From Dryococelus australis (lineage: Eukaryota > Arthropoda > Insecta > Phasmatodea > Phasmatidae): 64,000 bases of DNA. The notes under the pieces are model-generated. The model ran no database searches. It was not told the origin of the DNA and worked only from the letters and a program-made list of their open reading frames with translations. The translations under genes were made by a program, and so were the position numbers. How positions within the stretch are numbered: the stretch's first letter is position 1; each line of letters starts with the position of its first letter. Shown in pieces: positions 35,365-47,984 of the stretch. Location of the stretch: positions 288,806,966-288,870,965 of the forward strand of contig CM057009.1 of NCBI GenBank assembly GCA_029891345.1. Direction: 5' to 3'.

Positions 35365-36125
35365 AAAAATTGTTTTGTTGAAGAAGTCAAAGTTTGTTTG
35401 GCATAACCAAATTAATCGTATGCATAAAAGCAATGAAATATACTGCTGTTGTTACCAAACTATTTTGTTTTTCTTATTTGATTTCCCGTGGCAAAAATTT
35501 GGTTGGTCCATCCAAAGATTGATTTTTTGTCTCAACGTACATTAAATAATTTCGGTTAATATATAGAAAATTGGAAGCCCAACAGATATTACAACCTAGA
35601 TAATCTGCGCCTGAATCCTACGTCCTAGAAACCTAAGCTCAAGTGCCTACGAATTAAGTTGGAATGTTTTATTTAATACATACATTGTAAATACTGAAAA
35701 AAAACGTAAAATAAATATTTCAAGTTTGACAGATGTTCATTTTATTTTCCTGTTGAATTTCTTTATTAGGATGTTTATACCATTGTTAAGCATCAATAAA
35801 TGCACTAATAATCACTGTTGTTATCCAAATTGTTACGAAAATTGCAAACAAACTCTCTAGCGGTATTTTCGAACGAAGGCAATCAAATGAGTTGTAAACA
35901 AATCAAGACTGTTGATTCAACAAAACTTCTTGTCGACAGTCTAATTTATTTAGCCCAGAATAGATGTTTCGTTTATTCAAACATATAATGTATTAGAGGA
36001 GCAAAATTAATGTTGTTACTTTTCAAGGTTTGTTGACTCAACAAAACATTTTGTAGGGGTAACTAAATATATATTTGACGTTAGTCTGCACGAATAAATA
36101 TTTTGCTGGAATTTCTCTCACTGGG
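35365..36125. repeat. Family J repeat, copy 2
   Basis: Collinear with 24980-25735: 'ttttgttgaagaagtcaaag' at the left, 'caacgtacattaaat', 'taagcatcaataaatgcact', 'gtttgttgactcaacaaaac' and 'gggtaactaaatatata' at the right. Confidence 0.6.
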
Positions 36126-37279
36126 TTGTTAATGGCTCTCTATGTTCAAAGGCGTGGTGATATTCACGTCAGCGTATAATAACAGCGAATCGAATAAATT
36201 TGTTTATCAAGCTCATGCACGTAATATGTTATCCTCCTGTAATGCTTTTTGAGGTAACAAACTTCTCAAGTTATGGTCCATGGGACCGGACAAGAGAAAA
36301 AACATTGAATATAAGTATTTATGATATTTTAAAAGCAAGGGACTATAAATAAACGATCGACAGTATGCCGTGCCGGCACCGCACTGAAAGTGTTAAATAT
36401 TCGTTGCTCTGATTCCACTTAGAGCCGGTTTCTTATTAACCTCGGCCGTACGTAAAGATAGGAACCACGTGCGAAATTTCACGTCTATAAATTTGTTGTT
36501 CATGTGTTACCACTCTTACAACAGTGACTTTACAATGCTATAGAGACTTTATCCCATGAGATATGCTTGATAGTATGATACTCCTTTGAAAATTACGTGT
36601 ATGTTAAAAAATTTGAAGTAAAACTTTGCTTAGAAACTGAAAAATATGAACTACACAATAAAATTACATCGCTGAATTCGTGTATATCTTTTGATTTGCT
36701 ACAGTTCACACACCTGTAAATTATTTGTATTTCAATACAAGTTTCATGAAATAGAACTATTATGTATTAGTGTTCTTCGTAACATAACTACTAAGATTAA
36801 CATTTTAGATTTCGAAATCTGCAAACCTTTTTTTTTTACTACAAAGTGGTGGATTTTTGCAACGTAACTTCAAAGCTTTACAAACCGTTAGTTCGGAAAG
36901 TTATAATTTTCAACTTGAAACCAAACGAATGTTGGATGCGGCTACTAAAACTGCCGAAAAATGACTGAAACTTTTTTATTACGGGCTTTGGTGAAAAATT
37001 CTGTATCATATTCATCGATAGAGATTTATGTACCGTACTCGTACGACATTACAGTTGCAGTTGATGTTATTTAAAGTAAACTTTATTGTTGATTGATAAC
37101 AGTCATCTCGATAGACGTTAATGATATGAGTAGTGGCATAAATTCTATTAACATTACATTATTTGACAAGAAATTGAAAATGCGTAAGTATAACAGGAAT
37201 AAACTCAAATAACATTTAACTATAAATGCACAGAGGAAATTAATGCGTAAAACAGAAATATTTGTTGAAATACTATTGA
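36126..37279. other. No feature recognised
   Basis: AT-rich sequence without supported features. Confidence 0.5.
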
Positions 37280-37287
37280 AATAAAAA

Positions 37288-37527
37288 CAGAGGCCTTAAA
37301 AATTCGTGATTTCATTGTCCTGCAGGCTAGAATTTACAGTATTATTTACAAATATGCCGATATCAACTGCACATTGGTTGTCTGCTGTCTCAGTGGAAAA
37401 TGAGAATTGGACACCGTTCTCCAGGGGTGTCAAACACCGTGTGGACCAATGACTGAAGTTATATAAATTCACGCGTTTTGAATTTTAGCTTGTCCCAAAA
37501 TGAATTCGCGAATTCTTTAGGTCTCTA
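37288..37527. mobile_element. hAT-type MITE (family B)
   Basis: Ends 'cagaggccttaaaaattcgt' and 'cgcgaattctttaggtctct' before 'a'. Flanks aataaaaa and attataaa match at 6 of 8. Confidence 0.8.
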
Positions 37528-37877
37528 ATTATAAATATTTTATTCTCACCGTGGAAACTCTAAAAAGCATTTCAAATGGAAGAAATCAAACACTCAACTT
37601 GCCTGTTTAACTTGATTTATGTGTTACTGTTTCTTTCCTCTATCCACACTCTCATTTATTCACTTACTCATTCTGGTTATAGTATTCAACCGAACGTATT
37701 TGGTGCATGCTAGCGTGCGCTTATTTGACTAGCGTTGTGGAGTTCGTTAGTTCTATACTGAACCCAATACTATTTTCTCTATCTGATATTTCGAATTATT
37801 TATAGTATATTACGATGTAGTGTCTAACACTGAGAGCTTGATTTGTAACAGCACATAAGATATATTGGTATATTGTA
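37528..37877. other. No feature recognised
   Basis: Ordinary AT-rich sequence. Confidence 0.5.
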
Positions 37878-38156
37878 GACGGTCCACGGTAAATTGAGCA
37901 GTTGTCAAACCTGCTTGGGATCTACTTTTCTGACAATTTCGTATTCTTCCACCATAGATAAAATTAACGTCGTCGTACACCCATTTGAATTATCCTGTGA
38001 AATTTAAATCAACGTAAAAGTATCTAACTTACGTAACTATTTACGTGCATTGAACAAACATAAACTAAAAGAAATAAATTCACTCTTCACAAGTTTAAAT
38101 GATACCACATTTGGAACTAATTTTCTTACAATGCGGCCAACGCTACTAACACTATG
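37878..38156. mobile_element. Family D MITE, decayed and truncated
   Basis: The left end 'cggtccacggtaaattgagc' and 'gtattcttccacca' are recognisable. The right part is lost just where the next family D copy starts. Confidence 0.55.
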
Positions 38157-38550
38157 CTATAGGCTGTTCACGTTAAACTTGGCACTTTTGAAAGCCCTGC
38201 TTAAGATCTACTTGTATGCACGTTGTGTATTCTTCCGCCTAATGTAGAATTGTTATTGCCATGGGCCTCATCGCTTTCTTCAAGCTTTGGACACGTGAAA
38301 CTACAAAATTTTATAAAAGAAAATATTTAAACAATCTGCTAATTTTTACACTTCGATGCCTTAAAAAAAACAGAAAGTGATAGAAATAATTTAAGTTATC
38401 AGAAATGGTTACCTAACACGTTTTGTTCGACGTTAACATATGGAACTACTTTCTCCTCCATCGTTATCAACTTCCCTGGGCGCATGTCACTCAGTGCGCC
38501 TTTTAAAATATATGCAGGTAGGAGCTTACTATATCGTGAAGAGTCTTCAA
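38157..38550. mobile_element. Family D MITE, long form
   Basis: Left end 'ctataggctgttcacgttaa' and right end 'ctatatcgtgaagagtctt'. The body is collinear with the family but short by about 30 bp near the right end. Confidence 0.8.
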
Positions 38551-38568
38551 CACAAATTACTTATGATC

Positions 38569-38830
38569 AGAGGCGAAACAGCCACTCATTCCGTGTACTC
38601 GAACCGCACACGCCAGCAAAATGGCGTCAATGGCCAGAAAACTGTTTGAGCGGCGTTCGCCAATCAGGGCCTTGTAGCCTACTAGTCAGCTGGCAGCTCA
38701 ATCAATAGGGAACCGTTCGCAGTACGCAGTAGCCAATCCCTGGCTGCCTCGAGCAGCCAGAAAATGCGTACGACCACATCGAACGAACCTCTACACCATT
38801 TCGCCTCTGTACGCTTATCTACTCTGCGAT
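38569..38830. repeat. Family F repeat
   Basis: 'cacgccagcaaaatggcgtc', 'cgttcgccaatcagggcctt', 'tactagtcagctggcagctc' and 'agtagccaatccctggctgc' match 17.9 and 40.6 kb. Its end abuts a TG/TA microsatellite. Confidence 0.7.
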
Positions 38831-38913
38831 GCCAGTTTGCGTGTGTGTTAAATACGCACATATGTATACAGACATACACGCCCATGTGTGTGTATATATA
38901 TATATGATTTCAG

Positions 38914-39475
38914 ACTCAGAATCTTCCAGTAGCAGCGTAGCCAGCATCACCATATCTAGTACTACACACGACAGTTGGAATGGGCCATCTCAAGTACCGC
39001 AAGGCAATACGTTGTCCAGTGCACCACAAACTGCGAATGAAGTTGAGTCAGTTACCAGTAGTGTATTCAAACCACAGCTTGTGCAGATTGTCTCAATAAA
39101 TCAGGAGCCCATCTATTATGGTTATAACTGTTATGAGCCTCTCACTGATAGAAATGATCGTAATGTGCAAGTGAAATCAGAAGTAAATTCACATTCACAC
39201 ATTCCTGAGATTCAGCTAAAAGTGGAAGAAGTGCCTGCAGTTGCTCGGGAAGGGGTTAATGGTACCAGCCACCATGACATAGAAGCAGTTATTGCGAAAC
39301 TGGGTGCCGTAAACAGTAAACATGTGGACCGGTGGAAAACAGCCGATAACCCACTGTTGCCGATTAACAAGACAGACAGCAATGTCACTAATCGTGGAGA
39401 TCAAGATAATGGAGCACATCCACAAATTGCTCGTGATGGCTTCAAATTTTGGAAAAGGAGACAATTTCACAGGAG
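38914..39475 (+). CDS. Candidate coding exon (or retrocopy) of an unknown, possibly zinc-finger, protein
   Basis: After a (TG)(TA) tract, 'atgatttcag' offers an acceptor at 38911-38913. The frame then stays open for 187 codons and reaches 'gag|gtaaat', a fair donor. The peptide starts 'SDSESSSSSVASITISSTTH' and later includes 'VQVKSEVNSHSHIP' and 'IQLKVEEVP'. It is hydrophilic, Ser/Glu/Asn-rich and non-repetitive, like the linker before zinc fingers in insect transcription factors. Past about 39445 a different frame becomes plausible. It runs through the donor and reads 'FFCNHCGRKHTHR' at about 39510-39548, the first half of a C2H2 finger. A one- or two-base indel near 39446-39455 would connect them. 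That suggests a pseudogene rather than a spliced exon. No second exon was found. Confidence 0.45.
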
Positions 39476-39738
39476 GTAAATGAATCTGAAGAGAACAAAG
39501 TACTTTTTTTTTGCAATCACTGTGGCAGAAAACACACACACAGATATATATTGGTTGCTCGGAAATTCCCCTTACAAACTTCTAGGACTTGTAGAGGGGA
39601 CTGAGTAGACGATCTTTTTAATAGGAACCCATGACCGCAAACATAACGTTTCCATGCTACAACCATTTCAAATCAGGTGTATCACTAGTCCACTTCCGCT
39701 GAGGGAAAGAGCAATGTCTCGGATTTTCTTGTTTTGGT

Positions 39739-40335
39739 ATGCAACTGGGTAGGCAGTACATTACGTCAGATGATCACCTGATGGCACGTGACGGCTACCC
39801 TGCCTCGGTATACTGCCTCGAACCCCATTCACGCACCTTTGCTTTTCCGATTATCATGGTTGAGTACACGTTCGCGGAATACACAGACATGGTCATCGTG
39901 CGTGGCACAACTGAAGGTAATGGAAGAGCAGCTCGTCGGTTGTACCAAGAGCGCTACCCACAACGTGCGACGCCATCGCATACCTTTTTAGCCACAATTA
40001 CGCAACGGCTCCGAGAACGAGGTACCTTCGCGGCCCACAGGAACGGCTGTGGTGTTCCGAAGAGACGCCGCACTCCCGAACTGGAATAAGCTCTACTGCA
40101 TCTCGTTGAACAGAGCCCGTCAGCGAGTACGCGAACAATTGCGCGTGCAATGGGTGTTGCTCCCAGGATAGTCTGTGAGGTTCTGAATGAGCAACAACTA
40201 CATCTTTACCACCTCCAAATGGTACATACAGTCTTTGGGTCCAGCCGATTCTGCACCACGTGTTGAGTTCTGCACGTGGTTCCTGCACAGCTGTACCGAC
40301 GAGCCCCTTTTATTTGAAATGATTGTAGCACGGAA
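39739..40335 (+). pseudogene. DUF4817-type transposase relic
   Basis: From about 39856 the plus strand reads 'YTFAEYTDMVIVRGTTEGNG' and then 'AARRLYQERYPQRATPSH', the helix-turn-helix start (DUF4817) of a transposase class widespread in insects. After an in-frame stop at about 40087-40089 the same frame continues with 'SPSASTRTIARAMGV' and 'VLNEQQLHLYHLQMV'. A frameshift near 40220-40240 then leads to 'PRVEFCTWFLHSC'. Similarity ends near 40330, before any DDE catalytic residues. It is broken by at least one stop, one frameshift and a 3' truncation. Confidence 0.8.
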
Positions 40336-40499
40336 ATGGTATGTTTCGGGACGTGTGTTGATATTCAAAAAATCGTACATATATATACACACGCATACAC
40401 ACATTGAGAGACAGTAATTTATTCATATTTTGTTTCAAATATGATAACTTAATTTCCCACTTGCGGTATTTGTGTTATCATAACTAAAACAAATTTGAA

Positions 40500-40790
40500 T
40501 TGGGGCCACAGTATAAGTAAGATTGCAGAACTGAAACAGCCGCTAGTAACGCGCTAACTCCAGCACACGCCATCAAAATGACGTCTCTGTTCAGCAGCAT
40601 GCCGGAGCACCGTTCGCCAATCAGCGTCTGGTAATTTACTGGTCAGCTGGCAACACAGCCAATAGGGAATCTTTCGCAGCAAGTAGCGGCCAATCAGCAA
40701 CAAGGCCGCCAACTCCCAGTGGTTCGTGCAGCCGTTCAGCGAATGGGCCCGCTCACATCAAAGAAAATGCCACATCGTTTAACTTCCCTA
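40500..40790. repeat. Family F repeat
   Basis: 'cgttcgccaatcagcgtctg', 'actggtcagctggcaacaca', 'gccaatagggaatctttcgc' and 'gctcacatcaaagaaaatgc' match 12.6 and 38.6 kb. Confidence 0.7.
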
Positions 40791-43780
40791 TACTCGGCAA
40801 TTCTGAGTTGAGGTCAAGCGCTACGTGATAGCTTAGTGTTCACAATGAGCATGAAATTCTTCCGGCGAACCATCTTACAAACCTTTAGATCACATAACTA
40901 GTTGTTATAACACGAGAAGGTAGCAGCAGGCGACTTTTGGATAATGAACCCGCTTCTAACTCTCCGTCATCTCTTTTTGCAACAAACTATCGATTTTGAA
41001 TTCTTCGCTATGTCAGGTATTTTCTGACTCTTCGATTCATCTTATAGAGTAGTTGACGTGTTCCCCCCGAATGTATTGTTCAATTGGCGTATTTTGTTCT
41101 CCTTGATGATGTATCGCAGCGAGCCATTCCATCATGTTGTTTATTACCAGAGCTTGTCTGTGGTCGTAGTTCTTTATTTCTTCAGATTTCTCTTTGGCCG
41201 TCATAATTCATCATTCCACAAATTCTACCAGAAATCTTGCTTTCAAATTGTTAAGATTCTTAGAATGGCTCTACGTGATGGGACGTCATCCACACATGAA
41301 TAAGTTTCAAATTTTCATTGTATATTTATTTTCGCCGTTTGCGCCTCATGCATTTTCTATCACTAGCGGTCGTTCGGAAAGATACTTCAATGTTGGCAGT
41401 AATTGTTATTCTTTGTACCCAGGTATTTGAATTTCAGTACAATTTTTAGTCTCGTATAATGCATTCTCTTTATTTCGTTTTTCATCTTTCTCAAATTATG
41501 CGTTACAAAATAAACTAAATTATTTCTCCAATGGTATTCAACACCGTCTGTATTGCATCAGGTGCGCGATTTCATTTAATCTTACGAACTGTGTACTCCG
41601 TCAAATGAGAGGAAATTTTTTTTTTTTCCCTCGACACCGTATGTATCGTAAGAATTTTGTGGTTGTAAATTATGTATATGATAAGATTGTAGGTATATGT
41701 ATATATTAGATCCACCAATATCTATCTATATATATGTTGGTACATTAATTGAAACAGCATGTATCTAAGAATTTTTAACAAAAGTGTTAGTTTGTTTGCA
41801 AGTTTTCTTGAAATGTTCCCACAAACGTAAATGATTAAATTATTTCCCTTTATTTCTTGTATTAATTTTAATGTACTATATGTCATATATCCTCTTATTC
41901 CATTAAGAAATACTGACTCACTAATCGATATTGATTCTCTCTGAGTGTCTATTTCACCTACTTGTTACACAATTACTTATTTTAAATTCTTCTCAAGGCT
42001 GCATCCAAAATACCTTCAAGTTTATACATGTTCATACTTCGCCGTGCCTGTGACGTCACTAAGTATATACTAGCACCATACAAATTCATAGTATAGTATA
42101 TACAGCGTCTGTACTGGCCAAGTACACGAAGATGCCTACTTGTTGGATGAATTTGCGTTCTTTCGGTGGTCGCCAGGTTTGTTTTCAAACGTCACATACA
42201 TAACCTGTGATGGGAACAGTTTATGGTTCTAATTACCCGCCATCTTATTGCTCTACGAAGCAACCAATATACAACATTATGCCTATGGTTATAATAACCT
42301 AACAGTTACACATAACAAACGCATTAATGTTATTTTTTTACACCAACACACAACACCATAGACACAAACGCATCCAAAGACAGCCAACATAGAACACAAA
42401 ATATGATTTACAGCAAAAACCATAAAGTTGTTAGCTCAGAATGACAAAACACGTGTTTACTCTCAGTAGTTCCTCTTATTTACTCCAGGTTTTGTGACGA
42501 GTCAAGTGCAGCTAGACAAAAGGCGTCTCAATAGTTAGGGTAAGTACACACAATGGCAAGTACGAATATGTATATCTTTATGAATAATAAACTAACAATT
42601 GAGAAACATCCCAAGTCTGACTATATGATATGAAGTATCTTGGCCATGCGAGCCTATTGTTGTATGCTTAAACATTTCTTTAAAGGTAAAAATATATATA
42701 CATCTAAAAAAATTTTACTTCACGTTCGCTTTCTCACCGTTTGCTCTGATAGACCCTTAAACATAGGCCCATTACGAATATTTTGCTAACATTATAAACA
42801 TTTTTTTTTTTTTTGCAAATTATCAGATGTTTGGTAAGCGTAGGCCTATAGAAATAACATAGTGGAGTATTGTAACAAGCAAATATTTCTCGAAATAAGA
42901 CAATGTTGAGTGTTTCCGAATGTTCGTAATGCTGGAGACGACCATTGCTGAAACAACACTCTCTTCACAAACATATCCTGAAAACGCGTATTTCACTGCA
43001 GTGGTACCATACACATAGCCCAATTTAAACATTAACAAATGTGAAATTATTACTCGACATTTTGCGGAGGATGTTAGATATATCAAAACTTACTTGAAAC
43101 CAGGAAAATAAAAATCTGTAGGAAATATAGAAATTTGAACATTCATTAATTTAATCCAACAAATGTTTTTGATGTAAGAATCATGACATTTTTATCCTTA
43201 CCAACGACACAAGAAAAAAAACGAACAAAATTTTTTTCCAAATACTGCATTTAAAATTTTAAAAACATAACATATCAACAAATTCATGGAATTTCTTATA
43301 ATTTTAAAGGAATCTTCGTGCAATAATATCATAGTTACGGACGTATCCGTTTATTAAATTTAAATATATTGTCACATTTTCTCATATTTATGGATACTTT
43401 CTATCCTATTGTTGAAATAATTCACGGAATTAATTTCAGCAACTCAGTTTTGGTGAATGGAAGTAATCCGTTTTTAATACCATCCAGAATGTGTTAGTCT
43501 TCAGCAGGCATTTTCTAGAATATCGCTATCATCCTTGCTAATCACAAAATAGGGATTCGAGTTTTCACCATCGGTTTCCATTATATTTTCATGGCTACTA
43601 ATTTACCAGCAATAAAATTCCCTTTGATGTTGCCGATCAATGAAATGATGGAAATTAATTACCATCCGCGAAATCAAAGTTTTATTTTAAAATCCTAATT
43701 GCTCTAGCTGATAGCTTTTAGCCATAATCGTTTTTTTTTTTCGAAGATATTTGCAACAGGAGTTCGGTCAGCGTTGATTA
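40791..43780. other. Long AT-rich stretch without recognised features
   Basis: Short frames on both strands lack motifs. Short A/T runs and a (TA)-rich patch near 41700-41740. Nothing else supported. Confidence 0.5.
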
Positions 43781-44022
43781 CTATAGGCGGTCCACGGCAA
43801 AGTGAGCACTTTTGAGGCCCTAGTTACTTTTTACTTTCAGCCATTTTTTAGCCTATAACCACCTTCTTAAATAAATATTGCCATGTAAGTAATAAACACA
43901 ATGTGTATATTCCACCGCACTCGGAAGTTAACGTCTAAGGCTAAACTGAAATATATTTATTCACTATTATTCCATATGTCAGGACATTCAAAAGTTCTCA
44001 CTTTACCGTGAATATCCTATAA
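43781..44022. mobile_element. Family D MITE, short form
   Basis: Ends 'ctataggcggtccacggcaa' and 'tttaccgtgaatatcctata' are those of family D, but the element is only about 240 bp. The interior ('gccctagttactttttactt', 'ggaagttaacgtctaaggct') is shared only with 60681-60920. Confidence 0.8.
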
Positions 44023-46039
44023 AGAGTCGTACTCATGTGGCGGGTATGACGCAGTTTATTAGCACTGAGATCGGCAAATTAAATGATTCGGAGATTAAGG
44101 TAATCTTGGCAGATACACTTATCTTCGACGTATTATAAGGTCTATCTAAACTCTATCATAATTCGGGTCAATAAAATTAGTTGTTACAAGTATAAAAATT
44201 AATTTCCATAAACAAAAGTTGTTCACTTTGCTATGTAGATAACTGCTCAATTTCAGGACAAAAAAAATATCTGCGATTAGAGATGATTTCTTTTTGTATT
44301 TCAGTAATGGAAATGTTTGGCAAACCCAGAAGAAGATTTTGCAAATATTTTTCTTTTGCACTTTTGTAAGAGTGGAAATTGCATCATTGCAGAAAGTACT
44401 GCCACCACCAGTAAAATTATGAGATGGTAGCCACTTAGAAGCACAGCCAAATTTTGGACTAATGGTAGGTGAATACACTCTAGATGTTTTGCAGTTAAAT
44501 GAGAACTTTTGAAATCAATTTCCTGATAAAACTGACAACGTTTTACCAATAGTAGTTCCAATACATAACGTCGTTGCCTAATAAAAAGTGTGGCATTTGA
44601 ATTGGCGGATTCTGAATATATACCATTTGGTATTTGTATTTTACACACGCTGGAGTAACTGTTAGGGTTTTAACCTATATTGTAATTGCTAACAATTTTA
44701 CAGTTACACATGAACAACGCAAAGTAACTGCAACGGTATCTCGCCTCTTCAACATTATCTGTCATGTGTCACATTTCGCCGGCTCTTCCGCAGCTTGGAG
44801 CCTTACTTCAGGCGTTGGCTTCAGTGAAATCACTCACAGTCGTTTTTTTCGATAAATGTTTCCCCTAACCCACATATCTACCACCTTATTTAACTATCTA
44901 ACTATTTAGACACTTTCTTACGAACGTAAGTACCTGCTACCGAAATAACTAGTTATTTACCCATCTCTCTTGTTGTGCATTTTTGTGACTTCTTGATGTA
45001 CGTTAGCACCAGTTTAATTTCTAAGCCGACTTCACTTCCTGTAAGATTTCGTTTTAAATGCGAGGGAGTAAATAAGCCGATTAAAATATATATGCAGTTC
45101 TGTAATGATCGCTGAATACTCGTTCAAACCTCCTAGGCCCATGAGGTTGAATAAGCATGTTCATAAATACAACAAATTACTATTCCGATTTAAAATCAAC
45201 TTCGTCCTACGTGAAGGAGGGTTAGCTCGAACGTTTACTACCTGCCACCGATGCTTATGCTAAAGTCTATGGTGCTTAAAATGGCATGGGAAGATAACTT
45301 CGCACTTCAAAGGTTGTACTCTCAGCTGACGGCTCAATAGAAGCATGATCATATTGTCCAACAACTGTAGATTTCCATAAGTAACACCTGTAAATTAATA
45401 TGGATGCACAATTTCGAGATTAAATAGATATTTTAAACAGTGCAAAAGACATTACTAATAACAGATTTAAAACTCTGTAATCATCAGTATTCCCGTAAAC
45501 TTACTTCCCTCTTTAGCGTTAAACAATTTATACTATTATGTAATTCTGATTGAACACTAATGACTCAAAACGTGCTAAAAGTTTACTTAACTTAGATTTC
45601 TTATTACCTTTCAAACCACACGACAATAATTAGGCCTAATTAAAGATAGATTTTAATTTGTGTAGAATGAAAGATACTGGAACAATAGGACGTACGCAAG
45701 AAAAATAACAATAGCATAAAACGTACGTTTATGTTCGTACGTTAAAAGTGCTCCCGTCTCTGCATATTTAAATTTAAAAATTCTTCAAGAGTCTCTCCTG
45801 AGGAACACGAAAAACAAAGTTAGCAAAAGTTAGAACAAAAGTTTGCTGCAAAAAAATTTTTTTCATATACTTTTTAAATTTTTTTATTTTGCATGTTCCA
45901 TCGCGCACCGCCTCTGTAAGGGCGATTACCGTATTTAAAACAAAACAACGAAACGTTCGGCTGATACGCGAAGGTGAAATCAAGATCGCAGGTTTCGCTG
46001 CGTCAGTTCTGAAAATACCATTCTTTGTTCACGGCTGCA
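44023..46039. other. No gene recognised
   Basis: Overlapping minus-strand frames at 44146-44648 look protein-like in two registers but match nothing that I know. The rest is AT-rich. Confidence 0.4.
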
Positions 46040-46420
46040 AGGGTTCAACGTCGGTAAACAATGGCTGACGATTTAAACAATTCAGATCACCTGCACGCGA
46101 AGCGACTGAACCGAACAAATTTGGTCACGTAAAGTACACAGGTGAGAATAAAGGAAGATTTTGTAAGAGATCTGTCGCGGCCGCGATCTGCCGCGTCTGG
46201 GAGATCAACCTGATTATGAAATGATCCCAGCGCATTTATCTCCCGCCTCACGACGGCGGGGAATTATCGGATCTGGGAAAAGGTGCGACGACGCTGAAGT
46301 TCTGGAGATCTTCGGGAAAAATTTCATTGGATTCTCTGTTGCGGAGGTTCGGAAAACGAGAAAATCTAGTTACGTAGGCACGACATTCGAACGCCGCAGT
46401 TAAAAAAGGAAAAAATTCTT
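46040..46420 (+). other. GC-richer block with an ATG-and-donor pattern, unidentified
   Basis: 'gtaaacaatggctgacgatt' gives a start codon in good context at 46063. It opens 23 codons (MADDLNNSDHLHAKRLNRTN.., then a stop). 'gtacacag|gtgaga' at 46135-46148 is a good donor. It could be a 5' UTR exon with an upstream ORF. The following 250 bp is GC-rich (cgcggccgcgatctgccgcg) with no recognisable product. Confidence 0.3.
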
Positions 46421-47253
46421 CCCCACGATTCACAAATGTTTCATTAATCTAAATCGCATTTCGCGCAAGTCTATACGTGGATCTTCAGGTCTAGTTAAAA
46501 ATATTCTGTAATATCTTATTTGTTTTGTCGTACAACCTACTGGGTGTGTAGCACTGCACTGTCTCTAGCTGCTAATGGTCATGCGTACTTAGGTGGCTAT
46601 GTGAAATTATTGGTTATATAAATATGGGTTTTTACGATACGTCTGAATCCAATATACTTAAAAAAAAAAGTAATTTCTTTATCTACTGCACTCTAAATCT
46701 GAATCAGTGAGAATTTCATATTTTCAATCAGTCAAACGTGTCTGACTCATACAACAGTCACTTCAGTGAATTTAACAGCATTTCGTTCACTGATTGATTC
46801 AGTGCCATTTCCCACTGATTCGTCAGTCATTTTTTCCACTGTTTTCTCTGTGGTTTATTTTTTGACTGATGGGCCAGTGAAACATCTGAGCAACTTGCTC
46901 CGTCTCTAATTATTTTTACTGACGTATCAGTGAAACTGCGTGTAAAAATGACCGTCGAACATCGTTTAAAAAGTGGCCGTTAAACGACGTGTATAAAGTG
47001 AAGTAACGACAAATAAACGAATAAAACAAATACAAAATAATTTATGAAAGGTGCTTCTTCTTTCAAAACGCCATTTTACGAGGTAATATGAACACACAAC
47101 CTTTCATTGCGATTTTACGTATTTCTTTTCGATTCCATGTAATCGTCAAAGCGCTCTTTTTGAATGCTTAAATTGAATATAATGTGGTGAAGAGAGTGCA
47201 CTCACATAGAGTATACTATTCGTTTCAAAAATCCTAAAGTTACTAATCAAACC

Positions 47254-47341
47254 AAACACGTAAAGTATGAGCATACAACTCCCAACTACACGATTTCAAA
47301 CACGTAAAGTATGAGCATACAACTCCCAACTACACGATTTC
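47254..47341. repeat. Perfect 44-bp tandem duplication
   Basis: The unit beginning aaacacgtaaagtatgagca occurs twice without a mismatch (47254-47297, 47298-47341). The other family H copy has it once. Confidence 0.9.
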
Positions 47342-47389
47342 AGAATGTAAGTATAAAACATATTTCCCTCTCGTAATTTCATCTTGGCG

Positions 47390-47460
47390 TGGGAGCTCAC
47401 ATGGCAAGGCAACGACCTAGAGTCGAAGGGTGTGCGAATATAATCCTGGCTACCAGCGAA
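47390..47460 (+). other. tRNA-like segment inside family H, copy 2
   Basis: 'ggcgtgggagctcacatggc' resembles a tRNA 5' end and A box, and 'gtgtgcgaatataatcctgg' a B box, about 35 bp apart. It lacks pairing arms good enough for a tRNA call. Confidence 0.35.
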
Positions 47461-47984
47461 ACGTTTTTTACCTTTTTTTAATTACGGTAAATTCCACAAT
47501 ATAAATACTAAACTATTGTAAATATGTTAATTTCACGACATTATTTGTCTACATTCAATAAAAGCAATATTTAATTTGCCACTGCAATCGGCCGTCAATT
47601 AAAAAATCAGTGAAATTGTTTCAAGTCACTTATTCAATCAGTGGTTTTCCACTGATTCTAAGTGGAGCTATGTTCACTGATTAGAGTAGTTGATTTTCAC
47701 TGCGAGTCAGTGGTTTCCCACTGATTCAAATTTAGAGTTGTGTTAACCATTGCACTTACGATAAAACAACCGTCTTTCCAACATCGAAATAATTTCCGTA
47801 ACTAGCAGCTACGTCTATTATAGATGTGCCAGCCATAATCTCCATTTAAATATATAAGCTGTTAGGGGTGGGGATTTCTCAGAAGTGCTTTACATACCAG
47901 AAAACCTATACCGATGAGGGAGAATCAGAGAATAATCAAGAATATGAATGTGAAATAATTCCTTATATAGCCTATTCACATTGT

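Larger units (their letters stand above)
46690..47738. mobile_element. Family H DNA transposon, copy 2
   Basis: Ends 'actctaaatctgaatcagtg' and the complement 'cactgattcaaatttagagt'. Dense CAGTG/CACTG motifs lie within about 200 bp of each end. It is collinear with 11704-12570 but longer by about 180 bp, including a tandem duplication at 47254-47341. No transposase frame. Confidence 0.75.

Noticed and set aside
44146-44648. Minus-strand frames of 110 and 115 codons that look like an old coding sequence
   Set aside because: The frames alternate and no motif is recognised. There is no splice border and no second copy, so nothing is left to support a call.
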